This document shows positions 18,867 through 29,418 of a stretch of 64,000 nt of DNA, one piece after another (within the stretch, counting starts at the first letter, position 1; the number at the start of each line of letters is the position of its first letter). Made by a program: the position numbers and the translations under genes. The notes below the pieces were generated by a model. That model was given only the letters and a program-made list of their open reading frames with translations. It searched no databases and was not told where the DNA came from. The stretch lies in assembly GCF_016925675.1 (NCBI RefSeq), contig NZ_CP070506.1:5206501-5270500 (forward strand), written 5' to 3'. The DNA is from Pseudomonas hygromyciniae (lineage in GTDB: Bacteria; Pseudomonadota; Gammaproteobacteria; Pseudomonadales; Pseudomonadaceae).

Positions 18867-19266
18867 ATTGTCCGAAATAATCCTATCCCATCCAAGAATC
18901 TTCCTGATAGCTTCGCTATTCCGGGCGTTTCAGGCATTCCTCTGTCCGAGGGTTTTCAACATAGGTTCTTATAGAAAGTCGGCCTGTAAAAGTACACGTC
19001 ATTGGGAGCCCGCATCTATTTACCCATGACGTGAAGACTTCAATAGGCCAAAGTGCATTCCTGGTTTTTATAAAACCAACTACAAATATAACCCTACACT
19101 TAAAACAACAAGCCCCCTGCACAAATACAAGAATATTCTTGATCACATCAAGATCCGCCCCGTAGCCCCCTGACTTCCGAACCTAAAATGACCCGGCCCA
19201 GGCACTCTAACCTGAGCTGAGGTCGCGCAAGTCATGTTTGTTTGAACGTGAGAACTTCTAAAACAA
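18867..19266. other. AT-richer leader region of the pilin operon, no gene
   Basis: About 400 bp with only short, unconvincing ORFs. It contains the perfect 14-bp palindrome at 19128-19141 and a degenerate version (CAAGAATCTTCCTG) at 18893-18906. I interpret it as the regulatory region of the major pilin gene. Confidence 0.5.
19128..19141. promoter_or_regulatory. Perfect palindrome CAAGAATATTCTTG upstream of pilin operon
   Basis: The 14-mer is its own reverse complement and lies about 170 bp before the major pilin start. The identical 14-mer occurs upstream of the response regulator gene (34133) and a one-base variant upstream of the A2/B2 module (33515). It is probably an operator for the LuxR-type regulator encoded in the island (inference). 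Confidence 0.55.
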
Positions 19267-19801
19267 ATGGACTTGTCGCGCTGTGATCCATCCCACTTGA
19301 AGGGTTTCTCAACGTTTATCCGTAAAACCATGTTGGCTGTCGTAGTTGCTGTTGGTTCGATGTCGCTTGCCCACGCTGCAGACCAAGGTCACGGCAAGAT
19401 CACGTTCAAGGGCACGATCAACGATGCTCCTTGCTCTATTTCTGCAGACACTGTCGACCAGACTGTTGAGTTGGGCACTGTGTCCAACAAAACCTTGAAG
19501 GATGGCGGTAAGTTCAGCCACAAACCTTCCAACTCAATCTGGAAGGTTGTGTATTGGAGACAGACAAGAACCTCGTAACCGCGACATTCTCAGGCACCGC
19601 ATCGACTGGTAACACCAAGTGCTGGGCATCGCCGGCTCGGCGAAGGGTGCCAGTATCGCTATCACCGACGGTACCGGCAATCTGATTGAGTTGGGCACCG
19701 CATCGTCCAAACTTACACTTCAAGATGGCAATAACACCATGCTGTTCGCGGCGTACTTGCAAGGCGACGTGAAAGGTAGTGAGAAGGAGCAAAGCCAGTA
19801 A
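19267..19801 (+). pseudogene. Major fimbrial subunit (type 1-like pilin), frameshifted
   Basis: A signal peptide (MLAVVVAVGSMSLAHA) is followed by a FimA-type pilin start ITFKGTINDAPCSI. The second conserved Cys lies in LEGCVLETDKN in another frame. The C-terminal half (MLGIAGSAKGASIAIT to DVKGSEKEQSQ) lies in a third segment. Two frame breaks, near 19528 and 19618, split about 178 codons. The true start may be the TTG/ATG at about 19300 rather than 19267. Its stop is followed by a hairpin that would let pilin mRNA exceed usher mRNA, as in other chaperone-usher operons. Confidence 0.75.
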
Positions 19802-19874
19802 TTATTATTCCAGGTGAGTTCACTTCGATTGCCGACTTCACCTCGCTTACCAGTAAGCGTTAGCCCCGCTACAA

Positions 19875-19914
19875 CCCAGGTCACGCAATATATATCGCGC
19901 GACCTGGTTTTTTA
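19875..19914 (+). terminator. Hairpin terminator after pilin gene
   Basis: CCAGGTC (19876-19882) pairs with GACCTGG (19901-19907), followed by TTTTTT. It sits between the major pilin and the usher, so partial termination here would set pilin expression above that of the assembly genes. Confidence 0.8.
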
Positions 19915-20055
19915 TCGGAGCACCTTCATATTCACCCCTATTCAAATAGAGAATCGCGCAACCGTTAAGGTGCCGACTTTTTAGCTGGTCAACCCAGACA
20001 CTGGGTGAATAGATAACGATGGCCGTTCATCCGCACCCGCCCAGTTCAAGAGTAT

Positions 20056-22513
20056 TTGAATGTGAACCTGAAAATAGTATTGGCAAGTTGCATCCTGTTA
20101 TTACCGGTTTGCTTCACCTACGCGGCTGAAGAATTCCAATTCAACTCGGACGTGTTGAGCCTTGAAGACAGTCTGAACATTGACCTGAGCGTGTTTTCCA
20201 AGGGCAGTTTTATAATGCCAGGCACTTACAGCCTTGCAGTCCACGTCAACAAACATCAACTTCCGAACAGGCGATAGTATTCACTGCCCCGGATGACGCA
20301 CCGCAAGACAGTGCTGCCTGCATTTCGCCTGCATTGGTCGAGCAATTTGGCCTCAAGAACAGCGCCAAAGACCAGTTACGCTGGTGGCATGACAACCAGT
20401 GCATGGACCTCCGGAGCCTTGAAGGCACCGAGATGCGCATTGACCTGAGTACCTCGACGCTCTACCTGAATATCCCCAGGCTTGGCTCGAATACAGTTCA
20501 CCCGACTGGGACCCTCCCTCCCGCTGGGACGAAGGCGTCTCCGGGCCGTTGTTCGATTACGACGTCAACGGCCAAAGTAACGCTATAAAAGTCAGCGCAG
20601 CGACTCGCTGGGCCTCACTGGCACCCTGGGCGCGAACGCCTGGCGGATTCGCGCCGACATGCAGGGGCGTACCGAACGCAGTACCGGGCAGGCGACACAG
20701 CGCGCCTTCACCTGGAACCGCTATTACGCTTACCGCGCCATCGCCCCGTTGCGTTCACGCCCGACCGTGGGTGAGGACTACCTGAGCTCGAGCCTGTTCG
20801 ACAGCTTCAGCTACGCCGGTGTCAATCGCCTCAGACGACAATATGCTGCCGCCCAACCTGCGTGGTTATGCCCCGGAAGTCACCGGGGTCGCGAACAACA
20901 ACGCACGGGTCACCGTCAGCCAGCAAGGCCGTCTGCTTTATGAAACCCGGGTAGCCGCTGGCCCTTCCGCATCCAGGACATCAACAACGCCGTCAACGGC
21001 AAACTGGATGTGCGGATCGAGGAACTTGATGGCAGCGTTCAGGAGTACCAGATGGACACGGCCAACATTCCATACCTGACACGCCCCGGCAGCGTGCGCT
21101 ACAAGTTGACCGCCGGCCGCCCTTCGGATGCTGAGCACAACATCGACGGGCCGCTATTTGCCGCCGGTGAGTTCTCCTGGGGGTCAGCAATGGCTGGTCA
21201 TTGTACGGTGGTGGCATCGGCTCCCAGGGCTACAACTCCCTGGCACTGGGCGCTGGGCGCGACTTGAGTGCACTCGGGGCCATTTCTGTGGACGTTACCC
21301 AATCCAACGCAACGCTGCCCCAAGGCAGTTTCAGCGGCAAGTCCTACCGTGTGAGCTACTCCAAGCGTTTCGATGAATATGACAGCCAAATTACCTTTGC
21401 CGGTTATCGCTTCTCCCAGGAGAACTTTATGAGCATGAGGAGTTCCTTCAGTCGCGCGATCAAAAGAGCGTATAACAAAGCCAAGGAAATGTACACCGTC
21501 ACCCTCAATAAACAGTTTCGCGATCTGGGCGTGACGGTATACGCAAACTACAGCCATCAAACCTACTGGGACGCCCCCGCCGCCAACCGCCAAAGCGTTT
21601 CGCCTGCGCGGTATTTCGATGTCGGGCGTTTCAAAACCTGAACCTGTCATTGACCGCGTACAACAACCAATCCGGCACCACCTCTGATCGCGGCGGCTAC
21701 CTCTCACTATCATTACCTTTGGGTGATGGTTCGTTCAACCACAGCACGTCGATGAACAGCACCAATACTACCCACAACGCCAGCTATTCCAGCCGCGTCA
21801 ATGACAAGACTAACTACCAGATCGGCGCTGGTTCCTCGCGCACGGGACAATCAGTCAATGGCTTTCAACCATGAGGGCGACAGCACGCGGCTTACCGCCA
21901 ACGCCAGCTACCAGCCTGGAGAATACAGCGCCATCGGCGGCTCGCCTCAAGGCGGCGCAACACTGATTGCCCACGGCGGCGCCCTGCACCGCTCAAACAT
22001 CAATGGCGGCACCTGCCTGCTGCTCGACACCGACGGTGTCAGCGACGTGCCAGTCAGAGGCCGGGGCCCAACCACCCGTACCAACTACTTTGGCAAAGCG
22101 GTGGTCAGCGACATCAGCCCTTACTATCGCGACGAGGCGAGCATCGATCTGGACAAGCTGGGAGACAACGTCGAGGCCACCCGTTCGATAACCCAGGCCA
22201 CCCTGACCGAGGGCGCAATTGGCTATCGCAAGTTCGAGGTGATTTCCGGTAGCAAGGCCATGGCGTTTATCACCCTGCCCCATGGGCCCACCCGCCATTC
22301 CGTGCGACGGTGCATAACCTGCGCGGGCAGGAAACCGGCATCGTAATGGATGCAGGCGGCGTTTACCTCACGGGCATCAAGGCCAACGAGGTGATGACTG
22401 TGCGCTGGGACAGCAAGGATCAATGCAACGTGAAATTACCGGAAACACTGCCATCGGACGGCGTCGAGCTAGAACTACTGTGTCGCGAAGACCTGACCCT
22501 GAAAGCCGCTTAA
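20056..22513 (+). pseudogene. Fimbrial outer-membrane usher (FimD/PapC family), frameshifted
   Basis: The reconstructed span of about 819 codons matches usher length. A signal peptide (MNVNLKIVLASCILLLPVCFTYA) leads into the N-terminal domain (EFQFNSDVLSLEDSLNIDLSVFSKG). The plug/barrel part follows (RADMQGRTERSTGQ, SSSLFDSFSYAGV, LYGGGIGSQGYNSLALGAGRDLSALGAISVDVTQ, YRVSYSKRF). The C-terminal domain is GQETGIVMDAGGVYLTGIKAN. At least eight frame changes (for example near 20270, 20570, 20830, 20960, 21190, 21630, 21840 and 22300) break it. Ushers export and polymerise pilin-chaperone complexes. Confidence 0.8.
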
Positions 22514-22549
22514 CGGTGCTTTCCCATAATGAGTGAGAGAAACAATCCG

Positions 22550-23244
22550 ATGAATACCTCTACAGTAAAAACTTAAGCGCCGCACTGCTGGTCTGCACTC
22601 GGTACAACACAGGCCCACGCCGCCATCGCGCTGGACCGTACCCGCGTGATCTACAGCGCCGCTGATAAATCCGTAAGCCTGAGTATCACCAATCAAAACA
22701 CCAAACTTCCCTACCTGGCCCAGGGCTGGCTTGAAGATGAAGCGGGCAAAAAATCACCTCACCGCTGATCGTTCTGCCTCCCATCCAGCGCCTGGAGCCG
22801 GGTGCCAGTAGCCAAGAGAAAATTCAGGGACTGCCTGCGGCCTCGACCTTGCCCCAGGATCAGGAAAGCCTCTTCTACTTCAACCTGCGGGAAATCCCAC
22901 CGCGCAGTGATAAAGCCAATACTCTGCAAATCGCTCTGCAAACTCGGATCAAACTGTTCTACCGCCCGAAGCCATAAGGTCCCAACAAGGCGGCACCGAT
23001 GTTCCGTCCCAGAACAGATCACCCTTACCCTCCAGGGCGACCGCTATATGGTGAATAACCTGACGCCTTACTACGTGACCCTGGTAGATGCTCAAAGCGC
23101 CCCAAAAGCGAATCTGCCAAAGGGTTTGAGCCCTTTATGGTCGCCCCCAAGGCCAAGGGCGTTCTGAGCGTAGACGCCAAGGCGCTTGGCCAGGCACCAA
23201 TACTCACCTACATCAACGATTTCGGCGCTCGCCCGCAATTGTAA
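22550..23244 (+). pseudogene. Periplasmic fimbrial chaperone (PapD/FimC family), frameshifted
   Basis: About 230 codons. After a signal region comes the PapD-type start IALDRTRVIYSAADKSVSLSITNQN. LPYLAQGWLEDE is the conserved strand region. FYFNLREIPPRSDKANTLQIALQTRIKLFYRPKA is the family signature (NxREIPP, RxKLFYRP). The second Ig domain (LTLQGDRYMVNNLTPYYVTL) follows. Frame breaks fall near 22575, 22750, 22980 and 23110. Such proteins cap pilin subunits in the periplasm before delivery to the usher. Confidence 0.8.
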
Positions 23245-23305
23245 TTTCAATGCGCAGGCAATAACTGCACCGTCAACCCACAGGCCAGGGCGCAATAACC
23301 TGCCC

Positions 23306-23841
23306 ATGAAAATTCGGACCAACGCTCCTCGATTAGCTGTCCGTATCCTTGGGTGCCTTTTCAGCCATCGAGCAGTCCCCAGATACGCGTGCGTCCTGGC
23401 ATTAGGGACAGTTGCACCGACCCAGGCCGATAATATTTTCTTCAGGGCAACCTGATAAAAGCCCCAACTGCACCATCAATGAGGGCCAGGTCATCGACGT
23501 GGCCTTTGGTCAGAACATCGCAGTACGTAAAGTCAACGGGGTCAACTATCGGCAAACCGTAGACTATGGGATCCGTTGTGACGCCAGCCCCTACGAATGG
23601 GTCATGATTCTGAAAATCACGGGGCAAGTCACTTCATTCAACCCAGCAGCCTTGCAAACCAGCGTCGGTGGCCTGGGGATCGAAATACGCCAGAACGGCG
23701 AACCGCTGATCCTTGGAAAGCCCTGTTGATTGACCCTAGCACCCGCCGACACTCCAGGCCGTGCCGGTGAAAGACCCGGACGTCGAACTGGTGGCCGATG
23801 CTTTCAACGTTACGGCCACCTTGACGGCCGAGTATCAATAA
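23306..23841 (+). pseudogene. Minor fimbrial subunit, frameshifted
   Basis: The pilin-like core NCTINEGQVIDVAFGQNIAVRKVNGVNY, a second Cys in GIRCDASPYEWVM and the C-terminal VADAFNVTATLTAEYQ identify a minor pilin or tip adaptor. An N-terminal hydrophobic signal runs to TQA. Two breaks (near 23450 and 23725) interrupt about 177 codons. It lies directly after the chaperone, in the usual operon order. Confidence 0.7.
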
Positions 23842-23850
23842 GAGGTGTGC

Positions 23851-24387
23851 ATGGGCACTTGTAAACAACACACGCGATGGCTAACTCTGCTTGCGGTCAT
23901 ACTTTCCAACCCGGTGCCGGCAGAACCCTACAAGACCCCCAATATGTACTTTCACGGCGCCTTGGTCACTGAGCCCTGCACCTCAAGCCTGGTGACGAAG
24001 CCATTGAGTTGCAGTTCGGCCTCGTTACAGACAAGTACCTCTACAAAAACCAACGCACATTGGGCCGGCCCATTAAATTGCATTTGCAAGACTGTGATAT
24101 CAGCCAAGACATCGCGGTAAAAGTGCTCTTCAGCGGCGCGGAGAGTCTTACGCTGCCTGGTTTTGTAGCCCTCAATGGCAGCACTCAAGGTTTTGCCATT
24201 GGCCTGAACACCTGACGGACGCCCCATACTGCTCAACAAACAGAGCGAGGCCTGGAAGTCGAGTAAAACCGAGACCGTTATTTCACTCAACGCCTTTTTA
24301 CAAATAGAACCCGACGCGCTTGCCCAGAGGAATATCACCCGAGGTGAATTCGAAGTGATGATGGTATTTAAGCTGGAGTACGAGTAA
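23851..24387 (+). pseudogene. Minor fimbrial subunit, frameshifted
   Basis: A hydrophobic leader (WLTLLAVILSNPVPA) precedes MYFHGALVTEPCT, a pilin N-terminal strand with its Cys. ELQFGLVTDKYLYKNQRT, then a second Cys (LHLQDCDIS) and the C-terminal beta-zipper ITRGEFEVMMVFKLEYE follow. Frame breaks fall near 23990 and 24215. The start follows AAGAGGTG. This is the last gene of the plus-strand fimbrial operon. Confidence 0.7.
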
Positions 24388-25193
24388 GCCGGGTATCAAA
24401 TACAAAGTAGACGTTACCTAGCACTCACACTTACAAGAAACGCAAGCGTCCGCACTCAATGGCTGCGCAATCATCATTCTGCAGCCACAGCCATTCAAAC
24501 CGATGCAAAATCTAAAATCAGGCAGTCACTGACTATTAGAAATAACAAGAGTGGATAACACTTAAAACCTGAGTGACAGCCGCCACTCGCAGTTGGCCTA
24601 CGTAAGCAACCTGCACTAAATGTATGACTGCACCGAGCACCGCCTAATCCCTGTTTCAGAGTCAACTCGGCATCGCTGCACACCTACGCCTCCTCGTCTA
24701 CCAGCAACAATAGACCTGCGTTACTTTTTCTATATTCGCCGCCATACAACCAAGCCGGACGTTAGACCAATGTATACCGCACGACCACCTTCACTCTGCG
24801 GATAATACGTTTTGCTCAAAGCAATCAGGACCTCCCCATCACCATAAGCAGGCGCTCGCGATCGATCTGCTTAAGCTTGCCAGCTTACATCTGTTTTATC
24901 GGAGTTTGGCTGTTCGGAGAGTGTAGAGTGAGTGCTTCAAAGGTCGGGGATCTTTCCAAACCCTAAAACAATTGACATTTCTGATAGCTACAAGTAATGC
25001 AAAACTACGCAGCTGACTTTTTTATTTATCTGAACAGCAGGACAACCACACCCGCATCCACGCAACACTAAAGCGCAGCGACCCTCGAATTAGCCGAAAC
25101 CAAGTTAATAAAAACAGAAAAACAACTCATCGCCATTTTTCTGTTTCAGTATCGACACAACATCAAACAAGAACAGTACGACTTACACCAATA
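24388..25193. other. 806-bp region without a recognisable gene
   Basis: The region lies between the plus-strand fimbrial operon and the convergent minus-strand pilins. ORFs here are short, lack ribosome sites and resemble nothing I know. I see no clear terminator or RNA gene, though several short AT-rich inverted stretches are present. Confidence 0.4.
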
Positions 25194-25704
25194 CTATTTA
25201 ATATCAAATATCAGCGTACCACTTGCCTTAAAGGTGCCTCCTGCCACATTTTCATTAAGCTTAATCGGATAAGCCCAAATACTAGGTAAGAACGCTAGAT
25301 CTTTAACAAGAAAAGGGCTATTAACCTCCAACACCCTGCCACCTTGATCTTTTAACAGAATTCCCAGACCAGCATTATTGGTACTCAAAGCTTGAGCATT
25401 ACCAACCGCTGGGGTACCTTGAAAAATCAGATTAACCGTAAACTTCGAAGCGTCTTGGGTATTTGTACACTTCGGATCATACCACACCCGAACCTGATCG
25501 TAATTACCACCGGCCGTGGTTAACTTTGCGATATCAAGATCACCGAACTCAACAATTACATCGGACGTGCTCAGCGTACACTTAGGCGCCGAAATTAACG
25601 TCCCGGAAAACTGCATATCCACCGCACCAGCAGATTGCGCCCCCTACGAGCAATGCAAGCAAGCTTAATCGAGCATACTTTAAAAGCACATTTCTTTTGC
25701 ACAT
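25194..25704 (-). pseudogene. Fimbrial subunit-like protein, one frameshift in the signal peptide
   Basis: The mature part reads intact for 142 residues: MDMQFSGTLISAPKCTL (pilin strand with first Cys), VWYDPKCTNTQ (second Cys), GLGILLKDQGGRVLEVNSPF and the C-terminal FKASGTLIFDIK. An upstream signal peptide (MCKRNVLLKYARLSLLALL) starts at the ATG 25702-25704 after a GAGGT site but joins in another frame near 25645. It is preceded on the same strand by a similar gene and by the A1/B1 pair. Confidence 0.7.
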
Positions 25705-25799
25705 AAATGACCTCACCCCATATAAATCTGCAGAAAAAACACCAACCCACCTTGTCATACATGACCGCGGAGGAACTTCAATAATTAATAACTTATGAC

Positions 25800-26314
25800 T
25801 TACATATACGCAACCACCATGACTGCCCTGACCAGAAAAAACTTACTAGGCAGACTGCATCCAGTGCTTTGACAGGCACTACCTCCACGGCAGGCAAACT
25901 AAGGTAGTTCACATTGAACCATTGATTAACTGAGATCGGAGAGCCGTCGACTGTCAACGCCAACCCCAGACCTGGTACAGTAGTCTGCAGCGCGCCGGGG
26001 TAAAATCGGATTCTTGGCCCATAATCTGAAGCTTGACAGTGTTGCCTGGTATATTTTTACAAGAAATAGAAAACGGCACCTGCTCCTTATAATTTTTACC
26101 GTCAATCTTTGCGACATCAATCCTGCCCGTCGCACCGCCAATGAGTACGGAAATTATATAGTCACCGTTCAGCACACAACTTGGTGCGGCGCGAATAGTG
26201 CCTGAAATATTCACTACTGTAGCGGCAAACCGAACCGGCAGCCAACAGCCAGCCTATAAACAACAGGTAAACAAACGACCTTTTGTATGGCAGGCCTCTA
26301 AATAGGCTCCACAT
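25800..26314 (-). pseudogene. Fimbrial subunit-like protein, frameshifted
   Basis: The ATG at 26312-26314 follows GAGGGG. The signal peptide MWSLFRGLPYKRSFVYLLFI breaks near 26240 into the pilin core NISGTIRAAPSCVLNGD. The second Cys lies in PFSISCKNIPGNTVKLQIMG. After a break near 25995 it continues as TTVPGLGLALTVDGSPISVN. The layout matches the neighbouring pilin, suggesting a duplicated pair. It begins only 20 bp after the B1 stop, so the pilins and A1/B1 probably share a transcript. Confidence 0.65.
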
Positions 26315-26333
26315 GCCATCCCCCTCGTCTTGA

Positions 26334-27250
26334 TCAGCTCTCTGGCCGGCAGGTTGCGGGTCGCCCCAAGTTCACCGTTTCATTAAAACTTTTGACGATG
26401 GCGCTGAACCGGTCTTTGGCACTTTGAGCTGCTTCAGATTGTCATTCAGCTCTTGCCCTCTGCGATCTAGTTCACTTCACGCTTCTGCAACTGCGCCAAC
26501 CGCGTACGCAACAGGGTCGAGAGTTCATCTGTGCGGGTATTTTCTTGTTGTAACAGCTCCGCACGGCGGGCACTGGCGCGCTCACGGGCTTCAAGACTTT
26601 CCGCCAGTTGTTGCAGGGTGGCACTGCGTTCGGCAATCACTTGGGCGTTGCTTTCAGCCTCTTGCTCCAACAGGTTGCGATCGTGCAAGAGCTGCTTGTG
26701 CAGTTGGCGCAAGTCTTCCTTTTTCACTCAACAACTGCTTTTCCTGCAGCGAGGTCGCGGCCATGCAGCACTTTCTGTTGTTTGAAGGTGTCTTTCTTCT
26801 GCTCGGCCAGCCGATTGGCCATGCTGCTCAGTGAACCCAAGGTGTCTTGCACATCTTGGAGCAGGTATTCCGTGTCATGGCTGACATTGCTGGCAATCAG
26901 CCGCTCGAAATCGTCCTGGCTTGACGAAAGGGCGATCCCGGCTCGATATCGCTTGGCTCCGTTTCGGCACCGCAGCAGCCTCGACCAGCGCAGGCGGTGA
27001 AACCTCGTTCCGGCACTTCGCTATCGCCAGAGTCATCCAACGCCTGCGGCAGGCTCTGTTGCAAATCAGCCACCGCCGCAGTTTTTGTTAGCAAGCCGAA
27101 GGGATGCACGGCTTGGCTGGTAATCGCACTCATCAGTTGGGTTTTGTCCATTCCCAACGATTGATGAGCATCGACGGAACCGGGGAAAAACGACTGATCT
27201 TCCAGGTTAATCAAGTGATATGTCGTACGCTCGGTTTTAGTCGAATTCAT
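26334..27250 (-). pseudogene. B1: coiled-coil protein of unknown function, frameshifted
   Basis: Not a family I recognise. The N terminus is TTYHLINLEDQSFFPG and onward. A Glu/Gln/Arg-rich coiled coil covers LHKQLLHDRNLLEQEAESNAQV to LLRTRLAQLQKREVN. The C terminus has RFSAIVKSF-like residues. B2 at 32138-32908 has the same plan, including FSGIVKS near its end, so the two are paralogues. The start ATG overlaps the A1 stop (ATGA). Frame breaks fall near 26960, 26860, 26725 and 26440. It may be a structural or docking component of the adjacent export system (inference). Confidence 0.5.
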
Positions 27251-27512
27251 GGTGATTCAGTCCTCACTATCTGTTTGAGTGCCTGCAGCGCAAACACATG
27301 ATCCCGGTCAGTTTCCAGTGCGCCCAGGCTGTAGGTCTCGCCTTGTTTATAGAGTGCTGCCAGATACACCCGAATACGCCCAGCGCGGACTCCTCATTAA
27401 ATGTATAAACCAGAAAGTTCTTAATGATTAATGGCACCGCGAAACCAAACAACAGAACCGCATTGATCACGTCACCGCTTGAGTCGGCGAAAGTAATACT
27501 TCGAAAACGCAT
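27247..27512 (-). pseudogene. A1: small protein of unknown function, frameshifted
   Basis: About 88 codons. MRFRSITFADSS is followed by INAVLLFGFAVPLIIKNFLVYTFNEE. In another frame come LAALYKQGETYSLGALETDRDHVFALQALKQIV and a stop that overlaps the B1 start. The NAVLLxxFAVP, [FY]L[AV]Y[ST][LF]NE and AAL motifs recur in A2 (32909-33153). Function unknown. Confidence 0.45.
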
Positions 27513-27775
27513 GTTTGATGACTCCAAGACAACAAGACGGACAGTTCATTGCCACTCCCTTTAACTTTACACCTGCACGCCAGTCCAATAATCCAGGACA
27601 CGACCGGAGTTGCTGAGACCATTCTTGGATATTGAGCGTCTTTTCTGGCCTGAAAATAATGTCTATTAAAACGGTTATTCTTTTATGGATAGAAACTTCT
27701 GTATCACGTCTATTTGCAGCCCTCCCACCAAGGTTGTGGCAGCGACCCTTTTACCCGGAGATAACTATTTGCGCC

Positions 27776-28684
27776 ATGATCGAGGCTAACCAACTGACCC
27801 GGCATCTGGTGGGGAGAACAGTGGTCGACAACCCGTCTTTCCAGGTTAAGCAGGGCGAGGTGCTGGGCTCGCTCGGCCCCAATGGGGCGAAACCACGACA
27901 CTGAAAATGCTCGCCAGCTTTCTGCCGCCCACCCATGGCAGCGCCAGCATCCTGGGCGTGACATCACCACCCAGCGACGCGAGGCCCAGCAATTGATTGG
28001 CTACCTACCAGAAAACTCGCCCTTTTATGGCGAGATGACAGTGCGGGGTTTCTCGAATTTATCGCCGCTGTGCGCAATTACCGAGGTGCGCAAAAACGCA
28101 GCCGGATTGCTCGGGCCATTGAGCGCTTTGATTTGAGGCGGGCCGATGGCCCATCGAAACCTGTCCAAGGGATTTAAACGTCGGTGGGTCTGGTCAAGCG
28201 ATGCTTCACGAACCCAGCGTATTGATCCTCGATGAACCCACCGATGGCCTCGACCCTCATCAGCAGCAACGGATACTCGAGATGATTAAAGACTTGGCTC
28301 AGGACAAACGGGTGATCATCTCGACCCATCAACTCAAGGATGCACAGGCGCTCTGCACCCATGTATTGCTTATCAAGGCAGGACGCTCGTGGCCAGTTGC
28401 ACGCCACTGGAGCTGGCCAGCCACTCTCGACTGCACAATGCCGTCCATCTGGCGCCTATGCAGGCGGTCGACCCTGGCGTTAGTCATGCTGCCGGGGTGG
28501 CCGGCATCGAGAGAACCAGTAACACCCTCGACGCAGTGACTGTGCTGGCAAAACCGGGCCCGGTGATTTTGCCGCTGATCCGTCGCCTCGTCGCCGAGCG
28601 CCAATGGCCGGTTGAACGCCTGAAGCAGAGCCCGACTGTTTTGAATCGGTGTACCGCCAACCGATGAGCGAGGCACCTCAATGA
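27776..28684 (+). pseudogene. ABC transporter ATPase, GldA-like, frameshifted
   Basis: The start MIEANQLTRHLVGRTVVDN and SLGPNGA then KTTTLKML form the P-loop, but about 4 nt are missing inside Walker A, so the invariant Gly before Lys is lost and the frame shifts. GYLPENSPFYGEMTV is the Q-loop region. LSKGFKRRVGL is the ABC signature across another break. VLILDEPTDGLDP is Walker B and IISTHQL the switch His. About 302 codons. Its stop overlaps the permease start. With the next three genes it forms a GldA/F/G-like export ATPase set. Confidence 0.75.
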
Positions 28685-29409
28685 AACTGTTGGTGATCGT
28701 GTGGCGCGAGCTGGCAAGTTACTCGAAAGCCCCACTGACCTACGTGTTCCTCATGGCCTTTGTCGCGCTGTCGGGCATCCTGACCTTCTATCCAGGGGAT
28801 TTCTACGCGCGCAACCAGGCTGATCTTATGCCGTTCTTCAACATCCAGCCCTGGCTCTATCTGTTTCTGCTGTCGGCCCTGGCCATGCGCCTGTGGGCAC
28901 AAGAACGCCAGAACGGTTTCATCGAGCTGCTGATGACCCTGCCGCTGGGTGACTTCGCCAGAGTCACCGGCAAATTCATCGCCGCCTGGATCATTGCCGG
29001 CCTAGCGTTGGCGCTGACCTTCCCCTAGTACTCACCGTCAACTATCTAGGCTCGCCAGATAACCTGGCGATCCCGTCGGCTACCTGGGCAGTTGGTTGCT
29101 GGCGGGGGCTTATCTGGCCATCGGCTCATGCATGTCGGCGCTGGCCAAGCAACAGATGGTCGCCTTCGTACTGACCTTGCTGGTGTGCCTGCTATTTATG
29201 GGCAGTGGCTTGGCCCCTGTGCGTGACACGCTGCTGCACTGGGCACCGATGTGGCTGGTGGATGGAGTAGCGGGGTTGAGTTTGCTGGAGCGTTATCAAG
29301 CCATCAGCAAGGGGCTGGTTGACGCCGGCGATGTGCTCTATTTCATCAGCTTGATCGTGGCTTGGTTGTCCGCGACGCGGTCGTCATCGACCCGAACAAA
29401 GCCCAGTGA
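28681..29409 (+). pseudogene. ABC-2 type permease, GldF-like, frameshifted
   Basis: About 242 codons with six hydrophobic segments (LTYVFLMAFVALSGILTF, PWLYLFLLSALAMRLWA, FIAAWIIAGLALALTF, LLAGAYLAIGSCMSAL, MVAFVLTLLVCLLFMGS and a last one). The motif RLWAQERQNGFIELLMTLPL is typical of GldF/ABC-2 permeases. Frame breaks fall near 29027, 29075 and 29370. ATGA overlap with the ATPase gene indicates coupled translation. Confidence 0.75.
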
Positions 29410-29418
29410 GGTTCCCGC

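Noticed and set aside
18916..19146. 76-aa minus-strand ORF upstream of the pilin gene
   Set aside because: Overlaps the perfect palindrome and has no recognisable features.
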